Source of the DNA: Euglena gracilis
Lineage: Eukaryota; Euglenida; Euglenophyceae; Euglenales
Direction: 5' to 3'
Length of the DNA stretch: 64,000 nt
Assembly: GCA_039621445.1 (NCBI GenBank)
Contig: CP154955.1
Coordinates: forward strand, 33,401,417-33,465,416
Shown: positions 11,401-24,000 of the stretch, in pieces
Layout of the letters: every line of letters begins with the position of its first letter
Numbering within the stretch: position 1 is the first letter of the stretch
The notes under the pieces: generated by a model
The model's database searches: none
What the model was told of the DNA's origin: nothing
The model's input: only the letters and a program-made list of their open reading frames with translations
Translations under genes and position numbers: made by a program

Positions 11401-13626
11401 GCTACCACAGTCATCCCGCTTGGGGATGGGGTCAAGCAGGACTTGAAAGAAGACCCGGCTCTCCGTTTTGGGTCCATTGCTGAAAAATCCCAATTGGGGG
11501 GGTCGTGTTTGCGGAGACCAGTTCAAGTGAATGTATGGTTCGGGCCGCCTTCTGTGTGCGGCGGCGGTCGGCGGCCGCCTCGCGGGCCGCCTCGTCCAGC
11601 ACCGCCGCCAGCGACCCGCCGAACGCTGCCCGGGGATGATGGGCAGGGATTGGCGTGAGGTGAGGGGGGAATGGTCATCATGGGGAATGGGCCACCTCCA
11701 CGTGCACAGACAAAAAGGGGCCAGAGGCGAAAAACAGCGCCAGGCCAGAAGAAGGGATGAAAGGCACCAAACAAACAGCCACAGTGCCCACAGGGGGGGG
11801 GGGGATGGTCCGGACCTGACTCCAGTGGCAGCAGCACAGTGCCACAGAAATGACCAAAGAGGCGATTTTTGGATGCTTTTGAGGGGGAGGATTTGTCAAA
11901 AAAAAGTCCTCAGTTTCCTGGTGCAAAATGCTGGAGAGGCCCTGGGTCCCTCCCCCAAGTTACAAAACCCCTTCGGGCCGACCAAGCAAACAAATGCCTG
12001 AAACCCCCTGTGAAGGAAACCAAATGATCATTGGGACAGTTTTCGCGGGCCACCATGAGCAAGAATGTTGTACCATATAAAATTGCCAAATTGTCACAAT
12101 TCTCGTGACCAGGTGTCCTGAAGAATGATTTTTTTTAAAAAGAATCTAATCAAAAATGGTGTTGTAGAGGCATATTTGGGATCATTTTTGGGTGTGGAAC
12201 TGTAATTGGTGCAACAACTGACAAGCAACTGTGACTGCAGCTTATCCGAAATTTATCAGTGTTTCCTTCGGAATTCAAAATTTGGGGAGAATGTGAATCA
12301 GTCTGCATTTATTGGTGCCATGCATCTCTCAGACAGTGCGAGACACGCGACATTTTTTCGGATTCCAAATAGGCAGCAAATCCATCACGACCAACAGATG
12401 GTGCAAAAACAAAACCTTCAGCTGGTGAGGGGATGGGTCCCTCCGGTTTCTGGTGGGCGGCCAGTTTTCTGGTGGGGGGTAGGTTTGGCCGGGGGCCCTG
12501 GTTGTCTGTTTGGTTCACCGGCCCATTCCGGGTGACCGATGGACCCTTGCTGCTGAACCAGCACTGTGTGTGCGCACTTGCGAGCCCCGCAGCGTTACTG
12601 TTGCATTTGGGCAACGCCGGTGGTGGCTTTTGGGCAACGGGCTTTCCCCCGCCCACGACGGCGACGGCGGGGCCCAGACCGCCACCGGGGGGACCGGCGC
12701 TGCACGGTGGGGCCACACCTTCCACGGACTGCCGCTCCTCCGCCAGCCGCCGGCAGCTGCCGTGCGGGGACCGGCCGGGCGTCGCGGGGCTCCCCTCCCG
12801 GCGGCGCTCCGCCTCCCGCTGCTCCTCGAGCCGCTGGAAGCGCTGCGCGTGGCGGGCGGTGGCCTCCGCCAGCCCGCGCTGCCGGTGCCGCTCCAGCCGG
12901 GCCGCCTGGGCGGCGGAGGGGCCGGGGGCAGGGCTGGGAACCTGGGGGGGGGGGCTGGTTGGAAGTGGCAGTTGGCGGTTGGGGCAGCAATCGGGGTTGA
13001 CGGCGCATGAGGGTTGGGGAGGGGTTGGGCATTGGACCACAACCTGGGGGGGGGGGGCGGGGGCGACGGCAGGGCCCGCCCTGGCCGGCGTGCTCCGGGA
13101 GGGGGAAGGCGTGCAGGAAGCCGCTGCGGGCGTTCATCGCCTGCCAGGAGAGGGGAGGGCTGGCCCGCCCCTTGCTGTGCTGTGGCCTTCGTGGCACCGC
13201 CAGCCAACCCCGCCAGGCCCCCTGCGGCCCCGGCGGCGGCAGTCGTGGCCGCAGAATGTGTTGTCCATCACATTGGACAGGCGACGTGACCCAGAGCGGG
13301 TGGCTGTGAAGCTGCCGGGCAGGCGGGCCGACCTCCAGTTCCCGCAGGGCCTTCTCGTTCTCCGACAGTGGCTTGGGCTTGGGCTTCAGCAAGGGGAAGG
13401 CGTTCCCTGGGCAGCCAAGGGAGGGACCTGGTGGCCAGGAGGCCGGGCGGCGCCTCCCCGGCGGCAAGCCGTCGGCCGGGTCGGAATGTGTCCCGTCGGC
13501 CACGCCGCGGCATCGCACGAACATCGCCACGCGCGGGGGCCGGCACACCCGGCAGGGGGATGGCCCGGGCCACGTCGTCGCTGCCCCGCAGCACGACGTT
13601 GTAGCCCGGCACCACGATGTCGTCCT
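8460..13626 (-). CDS. Unrecognised coiled-coil protein, seven exons, ends missing
   Basis: I do not recognise the family. Minus-strand exons are 13626-13549, 13406-13333, 13140-13068, 12941-12719, 11625-11519, 9077-8973 and 8601-8460. Each has an AG acceptor, a GT donor and an open frame, and five of six junctions agree in phase. The 13068/12941 junction does not, so an exon or site there is missing or misplaced. In order the product shows a start with VVPGYNVVLRGSDDVARAIP, a basic proline stretch LLKPKPKPLSENEKALRELE, then a long charged helix (LERHRQRG...FQRLEEQREAERRRE, RRLAEERQ). Next comes an alanine-rich helix (LAAVLDEAAREAAADRRR) and a final segment MASVAHALGVEEVQAQRMLD that loosely resembles a UBA helix bundle. 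High GC3 and the phase agreement argue that it is real. A structural or cytoskeletal role is only a guess. Upstream and terminal exons were not found. A proline-rich stretch at 10750-10850 might be one more exon. Confidence 0.6.
11025..11245. repeat. Dispersed ~200 bp repeat
   Basis: Shares the order of blocks with 21648-21845: TGCCTGG, GTGGG-CAAAAA-GTGCCC-AAAAT, GGCTTCCGG, GGGGTCGGAT, GGTGCCTGG and a final TTCAGCCTG. It lies in an intron of the coiled-coil gene. Confidence 0.55.
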
Positions 13627-14574
13627 CTGCCGCGGAGGGCATCCGTGGGCTACATCACAGAGGGGGCAGGGCTGTGGTGGGGGGGGGGGCACGCTCTGCC
13701 TTGCGCCAGACCGTAAACAAATGAACAATTTGTAAACCAAAAATTATCAGTGGGGGAAATGGGCCGCAAACAGGCGATGCAAAACAAAACAGCGTATTAC
13801 TGCATTTTTGGGTGGTGTGAGGGCACAGAAAAAAAGGAAAAAAACCATTCCCCCCCCCAACCTTTTTCAGGGGTCGCCCTGTTTCAAAAAAAAAATGCCC
13901 ACTGAATGGTTCAAGAATCAAAAAGAAGACCAAATCCATCAGGAAAAATTACAGTTCGACAGCCAAAGCCCCCCCAGTTAAATTTGATTTCCAGCAGAAC
14001 ACAAAAAACAACAAACATGCTCCATACCCTTTCATCTCGTGTTATGACTCTCGTTTACATAATCCAGAACAATCACGCGCTTCTTCAGTTTGCATAGGGA
14101 GAACCAAGAACCAAGCACCTGCACCTCGCGCCCAGCCCACCATAAATGTGCAGGTGCCAAACACTTCGTATACACACACAGATGAGAATGAACAAGCAAG
14201 GTGCACTGCGCATCTGTGACTGCCGGGCCCCTCTTCTGAATCGGTGTTGCTGGGGGAATTCCTTGGGGGGGGACTCCTTACCGACCCGAGAATGTGAGCT
14301 TGTGGGGCAGTGTTGTCAGTCAATGTGGGTGCGTGTGTTGTCTACCGGGCCCCTCTCTACCGTCTACCCTCTCTAACCTTGCAAATAATATTCCATTGGG
14401 TATGACGCGGTCAGACAAGAATTGACGTCTTGGAAAAAAGCCAAAATCCAAATATGCTTGCAAAAAAAAGGCCCAAGTGGATAACCATTTGGCATAGGGG
14501 GGATTATTAGACATTGTGAGAGGGAAAGGCTGTACCCGAAAGCCTGGGTGTCGGATTCTTCCCACCCACACCAT
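13627..14574. other. No gene recognised
   Basis: Holds long G/C and A runs and unremarkable sequence. No convincing exon or named repeat. Confidence 0.5.
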
Positions 14575-15085
14575 CTTAGGCGGCGCATCTCTGACTTAAG
14601 CTTTTTTGTCGATGTGCACAAATGAGGGCATCGACATTTTTTACGAAAATGACAGGATATGACCCCAAAAACCCAAAGATGTAAGCAGGTGATGTGGTGC
14701 CCCAGGACGGGGAGATGGAAGCAGGGACTTTGGCAAACAGGGTCCTTAGAGCAGGTGCCAACGCAGCACGTAGCAGGTGTGTTTGAACCCTGCAATTCCT
14801 GTCTCATTAACTTAGGATATTAACTGAACGATATGGGGAGGTGTGCCTAAGCCTGAAGCGATACCCTGAAATTTGGCTGTGTGAGAAATTGGTGGTCAGT
14901 GTGGGCAAATGTGCAAATGGTTGGTGTGCGTAAATGCGCACACCAACCATTTGTGTAACTGTGAAAAGGACCATGTGTGCCAGCTGAAATTGACGTGTCT
15001 GTAAAATTGTGCAAGTGGTTGGTTTGTGCAAACGTGAAACAGAATTTTTGGATGGTTTGCGCATCTGTGCACACCAACCACTTGT
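14575..15085. repeat. Composite element and hairpin cluster
   Basis: The composite end TTAGGCGGCGCATCTCTGAC at 14577 is followed by hairpins such as 14918-14949 (GGTTGGTGTGCG, loop, CGCACACCAACC) and 15048-15080. The arms are of the GGTTGG type. Confidence 0.7.
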
Positions 15086-15264
15086 GAATATTAACACACG
15101 TACCATTTAAAGGGTGTGTCACCACTGCAGTTTGGAAATCCTTAAATGGGAGATATTTTGTAGAATTTTAAACACAAAAGAATGACCAGCCTGCGGGCCT
15201 GAGTTTGGGCATCGGCAATTGAAGCTGCGAAAAACCATTTTTTAGCCCCTGAAACATTAAAATA

Positions 15265-15690
15265 ACTAACCCCCCCCCAAATAGTATTGCACCCGCAGCT
15301 CTATTGGACGGCCGCCTCCGGCGGGGGGGGGGGGTGCAGCACTATTTGGACCCGCAGCACTATTGGACTGGGTGCCTCTTAGTCCCGGCCTATCACCACA
15401 GGCTCCCTTTTTGTCTGCTCAGTGTCCTTCTCTGAGGCTAGTGAGGTCGTGTGGTTCATCTTCGGACAACTTCTGTGATTTGCTCGGGTGGGAATTTGCC
15501 CCCTTTCCCCTCTCTGTGGATTAAAAAAGGTTCCTGCAGTGGGCTGCACCAGCTTCTACGCATTTCACATTGCTGTGATTTGGGGGGGGTGCAGCACTAT
15601 TGGACGCTCGCTTCATCCGGCAGGGGGTGCAGCACTATTTGGACCCGCAGCTCTATTGGCCCCGCAGCACTATTAGGGGGGGTTAACATT
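15265..15690. repeat. G-tract element with signature GCAGCACTATTGGACC
   Basis: The word GCAGC(A/T)CTATTGG occurs several times at both ends, next to C8/G10 runs, with unrelated sequence between. Same layout as the GTCTTATTT and TTATAAGTGGG families. Confidence 0.65.
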
Positions 15691-15984
15691 TTCGGTTTTT
15701 ATCATCAAAAACCGAGTTCAGAAGTGCCCTTCACCCCCCAGCATTTTAGTCCGAAAATGAGGCACAGTTGATTGGCTGAAAATGGATGTGTCTACTGACT
15801 TGAAAATCCCTGTGTTCATGGGGCCACATAATGCAGTACACTGACACGCTTCATTTGACCTTTCTCAGACATACCTTGCAACACCACCACTTTGAGCACA
15901 ACACCTCCACACGCTGCTCTCCTCCGTCCTTGTTGCCAAGGCTTCAAAATGAAGAAAAAAAATTGGTTAGTGTCCACAATTGTG

Positions 15985-16200
15985 AAAAGCAACCATTTTA
16001 ATGTTGATGTGCGCATTTGCACACACCAACCGCCCAAACACCAGCAGTATTCAAAGGGTCCAGCACTCTAGGATACAAGAGAGGTAATATCACAGCTCCA
16101 AACACACTGTCATTGGAGGCTCTTGGTTGGTTCTTAAGTGGTCGGTGTGCGCAAATGCGCACATCGTCCATGTGTGTGTTTGCGCACACCGACATCATTT
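15985..16200. repeat. Hairpin cluster
   Basis: Hairpins at 16003-16032, 16140-16171 and 16172-16195 with the core TGCGCAAATGCGCA and GGTCGGTG arms. Confidence 0.7.
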
Positions 16201-16499
16201 ATGCTGTTGAATGGGTGCCACGAAGCCTTAAAAATCAGTGGGGTATTGATGGGCAACTTGCCACCGAATTCGACAAATAACCGGTAGCAGTCCTCCTGTG
16301 TTCTGTATCCCCCCATCAACCACCGGTGGCAGAATTCTCGAACAGCCCATTGTTTATGTGGCATGTGCAATTCCACTCCTTTCGTAACCAACTTCAAAAA
16401 CCTCCACAACGTGCTGCAAAACTTCAGAAAGCAAGCAAAGGGGTGGACCTGCTAGCCCACCTCTGGAGCACCACCTGACGCTGGTAGCTGTCACACAGG

Positions 16500-16808
16500 G
16501 AATGGGGGGTGGCGGCACCAGGGTTTTGGTGTTTCTGTGGGTGTTTTTTTCACTTTGGGGGGGGATAGGTCCGGGGGTTTTTGCGTCATTCCGACCTCAA
16601 AAAACAGCCAAAAAAAAACACGTAATTCCCGGGAGAGCCGGTGTCAAAAACGAGAAATCGCTCGTATTTTGTCCAATCGTGTTCTCTTGTAACACCAGTG
16701 CTCAAAATGGTTTTTGGTCGATTTGCACAAATCAATGCACAAATCTCATCGTCGAAAATGCACAAATCTCATCAAAAAAAGGCTTAAATGCGAGATGTGC
16801 CGCCTAAG
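16500..16808. repeat. Second copy of the ~300 bp CCGCCTAAG element
   Basis: Same orientation as 4255-4556. Its hairpin part is expanded by repeated CACAAATCTCATC words before GGCTTAAATGCGAGATGTGC and CGCCTAAG. Confidence 0.7.
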
Positions 16809-17315
16809 ACCATAGCGCATTAAAAAAACAACCTTTGCCACCTTCAGCGCAGCAAAAAAAAACATGACCAAAAATACGTTCCCCTGGAAAAAAAACAAGG
16901 GGTGGTCGATCCCCCACTTCCGGAATTCTTCGTCAGCCCTGGAGGGGTTTTGTGAAACACTGTCGTCAATTCTGGTGCATTATTATCCGTTTCAGTGCCT
17001 TTGGTTGGAAGAGACGCCACCGCACGCTAATTGGGGAATTCACTTCTCCAGAAATGCAACACATCGGCAAAACACAGGCACATGGAAGTCTCCCTTTGAG
17101 GTCCGGACAACGCGTGTTTCGGTTTTGGGAGCGAGGCCAACCCTCAGGTCGGGGATAGGGGGTAGCAGCCCCAGCCGAGAGAAAACAGCGCCGACCTTGT
17201 GGGGCAACCCCGAACCCTGGGGGAGGCGTGCCTCGTCCGTCCGGCAGCGTCATCCAGGGGGTCGGGCGACAGGGGCGGCGCCGCTCCCGGGTCGAAGCGA
17301 TCGCCTCCTCCCCAC

Positions 17316-17404
17316 AATACAGAATGCGCTGCGGCCATTGGGGCAGGCCTTTCCTTCACACCGCAGCAATTGCTTGGGACACCCGGGGATGTGCATGACC
17401 CAAA
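17316..17404 (-). CDS. Possible isolated exon, cysteine-rich, unknown
   Basis: An 89-base minus-strand open segment lies between a good acceptor (pyrimidine tract, CTCTCCAG) and a GTGGGG donor. It reads VMHIPGCPKQLLRCEGKACP and then NGRSAFCI. The four spaced cysteines could belong to a zinc-binding or secreted domain. No neighbouring exon could be joined to it, and overlapping frames at 17144-17300 are also open, so it may be chance. Confidence 0.25.
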
Positions 17405-18034
17405 CTGGAGAGTGGCTGGGGGGGAGTTGGGGGGGGGGACTTAGGAAGTGGGGGGTTACAGGGTCAAAAATGGAACTCGTTTCTCCATATGTCCTTTGGT
17501 GAGCCTTCTTGTTATTGTAGATTCTGAAGAAGAGATGGGGGGCAACCTCCCCCCCCCCGCCAATGTGAAAGCTCGGAAATGCAAAGATGCCAAACTCGGC
17601 AATGAGAAACAAAATAATTTCAGGAAATTTGGTTATTGCTTTGCTGTTCGGAGGGGTGAGGGGGTTGGAGTCAGGCTATTGCTTAAGGACCCTGGGGGGA
17701 GGTCCACTCGCTGGCCATTTTGCTGGACACTGGAAAAAATCAACTAGCCAGACCCCTCCTCCCTGGAGGGGGGGGGGGGGGGCGGGGTTCCCCGACTGGA
17801 AAAAATTTTCCTCTGGCGCTGTGTGCCGAGGTGGAAATGAGGGTTAAATTGTTTTTTTTGGCAGATTTGTTAAAAAAAATCCAAAATGGCCACAAAAACG
17901 GGCATTTTTGGCAAATTTTTGGGTCCCAAAATTTTTCCACCAGCTAGCCTTGCTTCGGACCCCCCTGGGGGTCCATTAGAATTTACACCAGCCAAATTTG
18001 GATTAGATGCAATCCAGCCCCCCACCCCCACAGG

Positions 18035-19215
18035 TAAACCCCCCCCCAAATATAAGACACCCCTCACTATAAGACACCCCCCAAATTTAAGACACCCTTT
18101 GGGGATTTTCGGGCCGACACCCAAATATAAGACACCCCCCAAATATAAGACACCCCTGGGCCGGCACCTACTTCTCCAAAATAAGACACCCCTATGAAAG
18201 GCCTTCCACGGTGAATGTGGAGCAGCAAGTCTCAAGGCGCGATGAAAACCACCAATGCAGGTCCAGTCTACTGCTTTTGGGTGAAGCAACTGCTTTTTGG
18301 GTGTAGCAGATCAAGGTTGAGAATCTATTACTTTGAACAGCAAGAAAGCGACCAATCTGTAAGTGATGATGAATGACGTTCAGACAAATGTGCCAGTGTT
18401 TTTATTTTCCAATTTCTAGAAAATGAGGCCCGTTGTGCCAAGTTCATCACCACTTGCAGATTGGTCGCTTTCAGCATACACACACTCTCCAAAGCGTCGG
18501 AAGACGACCTGTCAGACATGAAGGAAACCCTATATATGAAGGTACAAGGACATTAGCACAACAACGTACTTGCTGGAAAAGTGTCCAAATATAAGACACC
18601 CCTCAGTCATCCGCCTGAGACCCAAATATAAGACACCCCCCAAATATAAGCAGGGGGGAAAAATTGATATCGGAGGCCTTCGGAAAAATTGCGGAAAAAT
18701 TGCGGAAAAATTGCGGAAATTGCGGAAAAATTGCGGAAAAACTGATATCGGGTATACACATTTCTGCTTGGGGGGACTTAGAAAATTTTCAATTGTGAGG
18801 TTCAGAACACCGCAACACCCACGTCGATGCAGGCGAGCACAAATCAACACGCTTGATGTTCTTTGCACAGGTGGGACGCACCCAATCCTGTGACCAGTGG
18901 TGCACCTGTGAGAAAAATTGGTAAACTGGGGGGGGGGACAACAAAACACAATAGCACACCTGTTGATCCATTTGAAGAATGGCTTGAACTCATTGCATCT
19001 TCCATCTTCGGTGGTTCAGAAAAAATTCTTCAAAAAATGGTGAAAAATTGCGGAAAAATTGCGGAAATTGCGGAAAAATTGCGGAAAATTGCGGAAAATT
19101 GCGGAAATTGCGGAAAAATGCGGAATTTGCGGAAAAATTGCGGATATCAATTCCCCCCCTGTATAAGACACCCTTTGGCGAAATTGGTCAGTGTCTTATA
19201 TTTGGGGGGGGTTTA
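18035..19215. repeat. Region of TATAAGACACCCC and TTGCGGAAAAA arrays
   Basis: The signature AAATATAAGACACCCC is iterated at 18045-18190, 18590-18645 and, inverted, 19160-19205. Tandem TTGCGGAAAAA units lie at 18690-18745 and 19040-19145. The two arrays bracket about 300 bases, suggesting one element with array-type ends. Confidence 0.7.
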
Positions 19216-20197
19216 CTTCGAATCCTTTAACAATAGCCTGGTTGGAGTGGAAGAATTGCACCTGTTTTAGGAGGGGTTTGAGGGTCAGGGGCAGGTAAGG
19301 GAAGGTTGGGGGGGGGGGGTTGGTTGGGGGGTTGCTGGTTGGGGTCTCAATTTCGGGACATCACTTGATTCATGTTAACCTGCCTTAAAATCAATTCAGT
19401 ATGGTATTGCCATCGCCCATTGGGAACAGCTAAGGTGAGTCCGCAGGTGCGTGAAGGTTCCACAATCCAGCGTGAGGGGACCCAAGCACCCAGCCACCTG
19501 CGAGGGGAGGCAGAGTGCTTGAAAGTCCAAAATGAAAATTTAGGGGCATTTTGAGGTCCACAAAACATACTTATGCATTCTTGTGCCGAGGACGAGGGTT
19601 TTTGGGGGTGCCCACCAGATACTGAACCGACCATTCTTCGCATGGGGTCCGAATTTTTTTTCAAAAAATGTTTGTTAAACGTCCCCTCAAAGCCCCCCAG
19701 CCCTTGCAAAAGTAAAGGCCGTCCAGTTGACAAAACAATGGCCAGCTTAAAAGGCCACCGGCTTCAGCCCAGCCTGTCAGGCTTCGGGGCAGGTCCTCCT
19801 TTTGGGGATCAGTGGGGGGCAAGCACCTCTGGTCACCAACCCCTTTGGGTCCCACATCGCCCTGCATCGCTTTGAGGTCCTCAAGGGTGCCCTGAGAAAC
19901 ACCACAAAGAGGCAACGAGAACTGTGGTTGTCAAAGGTGGCCGAAGGTGGCCAACAGCATTCAGAAGTTGCCAAGGGTGGCCAAAAGCGACCAAAAATGG
20001 CCAGAAAGAATCAAAAGGAAAGCAGCAAGAAGCCGCCAAAGGTGGCCGTGGCCCAAAATGGCCCAAAATCACCTGAAAGAGCGCCAAAAGGGCCAAAACC
20101 ATGCTCGAAAGCCGCCGAGAATGGCCAAAAAGGTTCAACAGTGGCCCTAATCGCCCCGCGTCATCGACGGGTGCCTGGTCGGGGTACACGTGCCGGC

Positions 20198-20986
20198 CTA
20201 CTGCGGATCCGCGGAGTCCGCCGCCCCTCGGCTGCGCTTCCGGGGGTTGGCCGGGGGCTGAAAGGGGGAGGAGTGGCGGGGCGGCGTGCCGGAGTCCCGC
20301 CGCAGGGCAGAAGCGCCGGGGCCCTGAGGTGTTGGGGGGGGGGAGGGACTGTGGCGCGGTTGGGCCACAGTGCAGACCCCCAAAACAAGACCCGGTTTTT
20401 GGGTCTGTTGCTGGAAACCTCCAGGGGGGGGGGGTCTTATTTTTTCTTGGCCGACCTGGGCCGAAAAAAACCATCGTTTTTCAGGTTCCCAAAAACATTA
20501 AAAATCCTTCGGCGCTTCACGCCATGTGTAAATTGGTACCTGTTGACATTTACCATGTTTTTTTGCACTTCAAAAACCCGAAATTTTTCAAAATTCCATC
20601 ATTTTTGTCTGAAATTGGGGTTTTTGACAATTTTTTTCAGGGAATTTTTTCACTGTCCCCGGCGCTTCGCGCCCTCTTATTCATGAGGGGGGTCTTATTT
20701 TGGGATCTCTGCTCGATCGGCCCAGGGGGTCTGACTTTTGGGGGGGTTACACGGGCGTACACACATACATGACCTGCTGCATTCTATGGGTGTCGGCTTC
20801 CCCCCCCCAAACACATCCTATCAAATTGAAGTGACAATTTCATTATTTTCGCCAGGGAGCAAAAAAGCAACTGAACTTCTATGCCCTGCAGATGGTATTT
20901 CTGAACAGGTGTGTCAGCTGAGCATTTTCGGAACAGGTGTGCCAAAGAAATTTCGTTGACACTGAATATCTTTGGACACAAGCACC

Positions 20987-21021
<35 letters not shown>

Positions 21022-24000
21022 GCGCGCGCATACACGCACGCACACTTTGGACAGCTTGCATGAGGTTATGGTGTTCAGCACCACCAAACAACTTCGCGCA
21101 TCTTGCTTGGTGCGTAAAAGTGGTTCAGTGAATGATTGAGAGCATGAGCGAGTGAGCGCATACAAATGTCAAATTGCAGGTGCGCATCGGTAGACATTTG
21201 AATGTACTTGCAAATGCCTGTTCATTGGCCGCCCACCCATCCATTGTGGACACAGGGGCACACCCACAGGTGGAGCGGGGGCGTGGTGTCCTGGGTCTGG
21301 GGCACCACCCCGCCCTCGGACCCACGCCCCCGCCACTCTGCGGGGCTGCCGGAGGACGCGCAGCTGTCGGGGACGGAGAGCCGGGAGCTGTGGGCGGACG
21401 GCGGCGTCGGCGGTGCGCTGCCGAAGGTGGGCTGGCCAGCCGTGCTGAGGCGGGCCCAGGGCAGCAGGGGGGGTTCGCACGTCCAACATGGCGTGCTGTG
21501 ACATGGCAAGGGGGACGGGGGGAACTTCAGACACTGAGCAGCGTGTCCCGGGTATTCGTCCGGCAAGGCCGGGGTTTCTCGGGATGTCACCGACTTGGTT
21601 CAAAACCGTCCGTCACTCGTCTCTCGGGGTGCCTGGGGGGGGGCTCGGTGCCTGCCTGGACGTGGGCCAAAAAGTGCCCCAAAATGGGCTTTTCTGGGCT
21701 TCCGGCGGCCGAGTGCCGAGGCACTTTTGCCCATGTGCCCCCCTGGGGAGGGGTCGGATATGGGTGCCTTGGGGTGCCTGCCCAGGCAGGCACCTCCCCT
21801 CCCCCGGGTGGGGTCGGCCTCGCCTTAAACTTCAGCCTGGCCAGAATCCTTTGCTCACCCCCCCAAAAAAGAACCATTCAACGCCCCTGTCCCGCCAGAC
21901 TGGAACCAGACAGGGCGGAATCCCTCTGGCAGCCATGGTTCCATCCTCAGCACCATCCCTGCGAGAGGCGGCTCCGCACTGCCCTGTGAGGGGCCGCGGG
22001 CTGGCCACGGCCGGGCTGTCCGTTCCGCTGCAGTCCAGCTGTGTCTCGGGGACACCGGCATCGCTGGGCCGGCACGCGAGGACTGCAATGCCGACCCCGA
22101 TCCATGTGGGGGTTCATGCACCGCGGCCGGAACAACCTGCGGGAGGGTGCATTCCGACCCTTTTAAATGGTTGCTGTGGCGCACCCAGAATGAGTCACAA
22201 CACACACACACACACTTCTCCCTGTCTCTTTCACACTTCCTCCTGTGCATCAACACACATTTGCTCATTCAGAGCAATCCTCGGGCGGTGCTGTCCCGCC
22301 AGGACCACCGGACTGTCTTCCACCGAGGAGGAGGTCGACATCCGATGCGCAGCTCTTGGCGGCCCGGCCGGGATGGCCTGGGGGGGACGATGGCCAACAG
22401 GGACGAGGGGGCAGCGCCGCTGCTCAGCCGCAAATTCACACAGACCCCTCAGCGGGCTCCTGTGGGTGGATAATCAACTTCCCATTCCTTGCCCACCTCG
22501 ACCTGAAGGTCCGGTGGGATCAAATGATTTCCTGGCATTTCCTGAACCGACGCAACACAAGACGCAGATTTCAACGGAAAACAAATCCCAAGTGTGCCTT
22601 TCCTCGACACGAGGCTTGTGGCAAAGAGATCTCTGATGTCTTTCAACTCCCTTGCTCTTTTTGAAGAGAGGCCCCGGGAAGCAGCGGCCTCTCTTCAGGG
22701 TGGGATGAGCCAGGGCACCCACCACCCACCCATATTGAGGGTGACCCACACCTCCACCCCACCTGGAACAAACAAGGGTGGGGGTCATCAGGGCAACCCC
22801 ACGTGTGCAAGACCTCAAGCAGCGTCCCTGTGCACCCCAATAATGGCTGATACACAACCACACCAGAGCTTCTCCGACCAACAGCGCCGGCCTGAGGTCG
22901 TCCTCCACGGTCCCTGAGAATGTCAGCCGAGCTGGCTCCCACCACAGCCTCAACCTTACAACCAACAGGTGCAACAGATCAAGCCCCGGTTTGCTGGTGA
23001 GGGGTGCTGATGGAGGAAATCCCGCCCCGGTTCTTTTGAACCCCCCCCCCCCGGGGCCAATACAATCTCGTCTGCTTGGTCAGTTGAAGGGGTATGATAC
23101 TTGAAATCCGACGGAACCATGCAAAAAAAAAGAGATAATTCCGAAAAAAGGGACTTTTAAAAACCAATTGCCCAACTTTATTGAAACTTTTCAAGAAAAA
23201 AAAAAGACCCCCCTCAGGGTGAAGGGGAATTTCTCCCTGCCAAATTAACTTTCATCTTGCAGACCTCTGAGTAAAACGAAAAAGTGTGGCATCCATCAAC
23301 ATGGATTTCGTGAAGATGGCACAGGTGATGAGAAAAACCGCAGCAAAGCCGGAAGCACCACACCCTGGTGGGCAGCACATGGGCAATACCTCCCAAGAGG
23401 GAGATCCGGTGACTGGGGACGCAGTGGAAATGAAAGCTTGCACAGTCGGAGCTGCTGAAGGCTACGCGATCTCCATCCTTGGGATAAGCAGTGTGGGGCA
23501 CAGTGGGGACAGCAGTGGGTGGACCCCATGAACCCTTCGGTTCGGGGGGGGGGGCTGGCCTGTTATCAAGCAAGAAACAGAAATGGCCAAAGAATTATTG
23601 GAAGTAGAACATGATACTGATTGCATTCCATTGCCAGAGGTGGGGTCCACTGCCGTATCCCACTAAAAACACAACCCCCCATTGTCACATCCGGGTGAAG
23701 ATCTCAGGGGATTTGGTATGGGGGGGGGGCATTTGGTTGGAACAAGCTTACTGGGGGGGAAGATGGGAAAAGTTCCGCCGGGAAAAACGGTGGACGAATC
23801 CTGAGAACGCTGGGAAAAATTCTGGATAGAAAAAATCCAATACAACGTTCAAAAAATTGGCAAAATCCTCAACTCCAAAATTGCAAAATAAACCAAAGAA
23901 CATATTCCTCCATTTGGATCACCAATACACATTTGAACAGGTGATTTGGAACCAAAGTACATTCCAAGTATCGGCACGAAGCGCCAAAGAAAATTTTTTG

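Noticed and set aside
12433-13716. Long plus-strand open frame (427 codons)
   Set aside because: It is the antisense of GC-rich minus-strand exons of the coiled-coil gene, which have splice sites and phase agreement. The plus frame has low-complexity Gly/Arg/Pro content and no motif.
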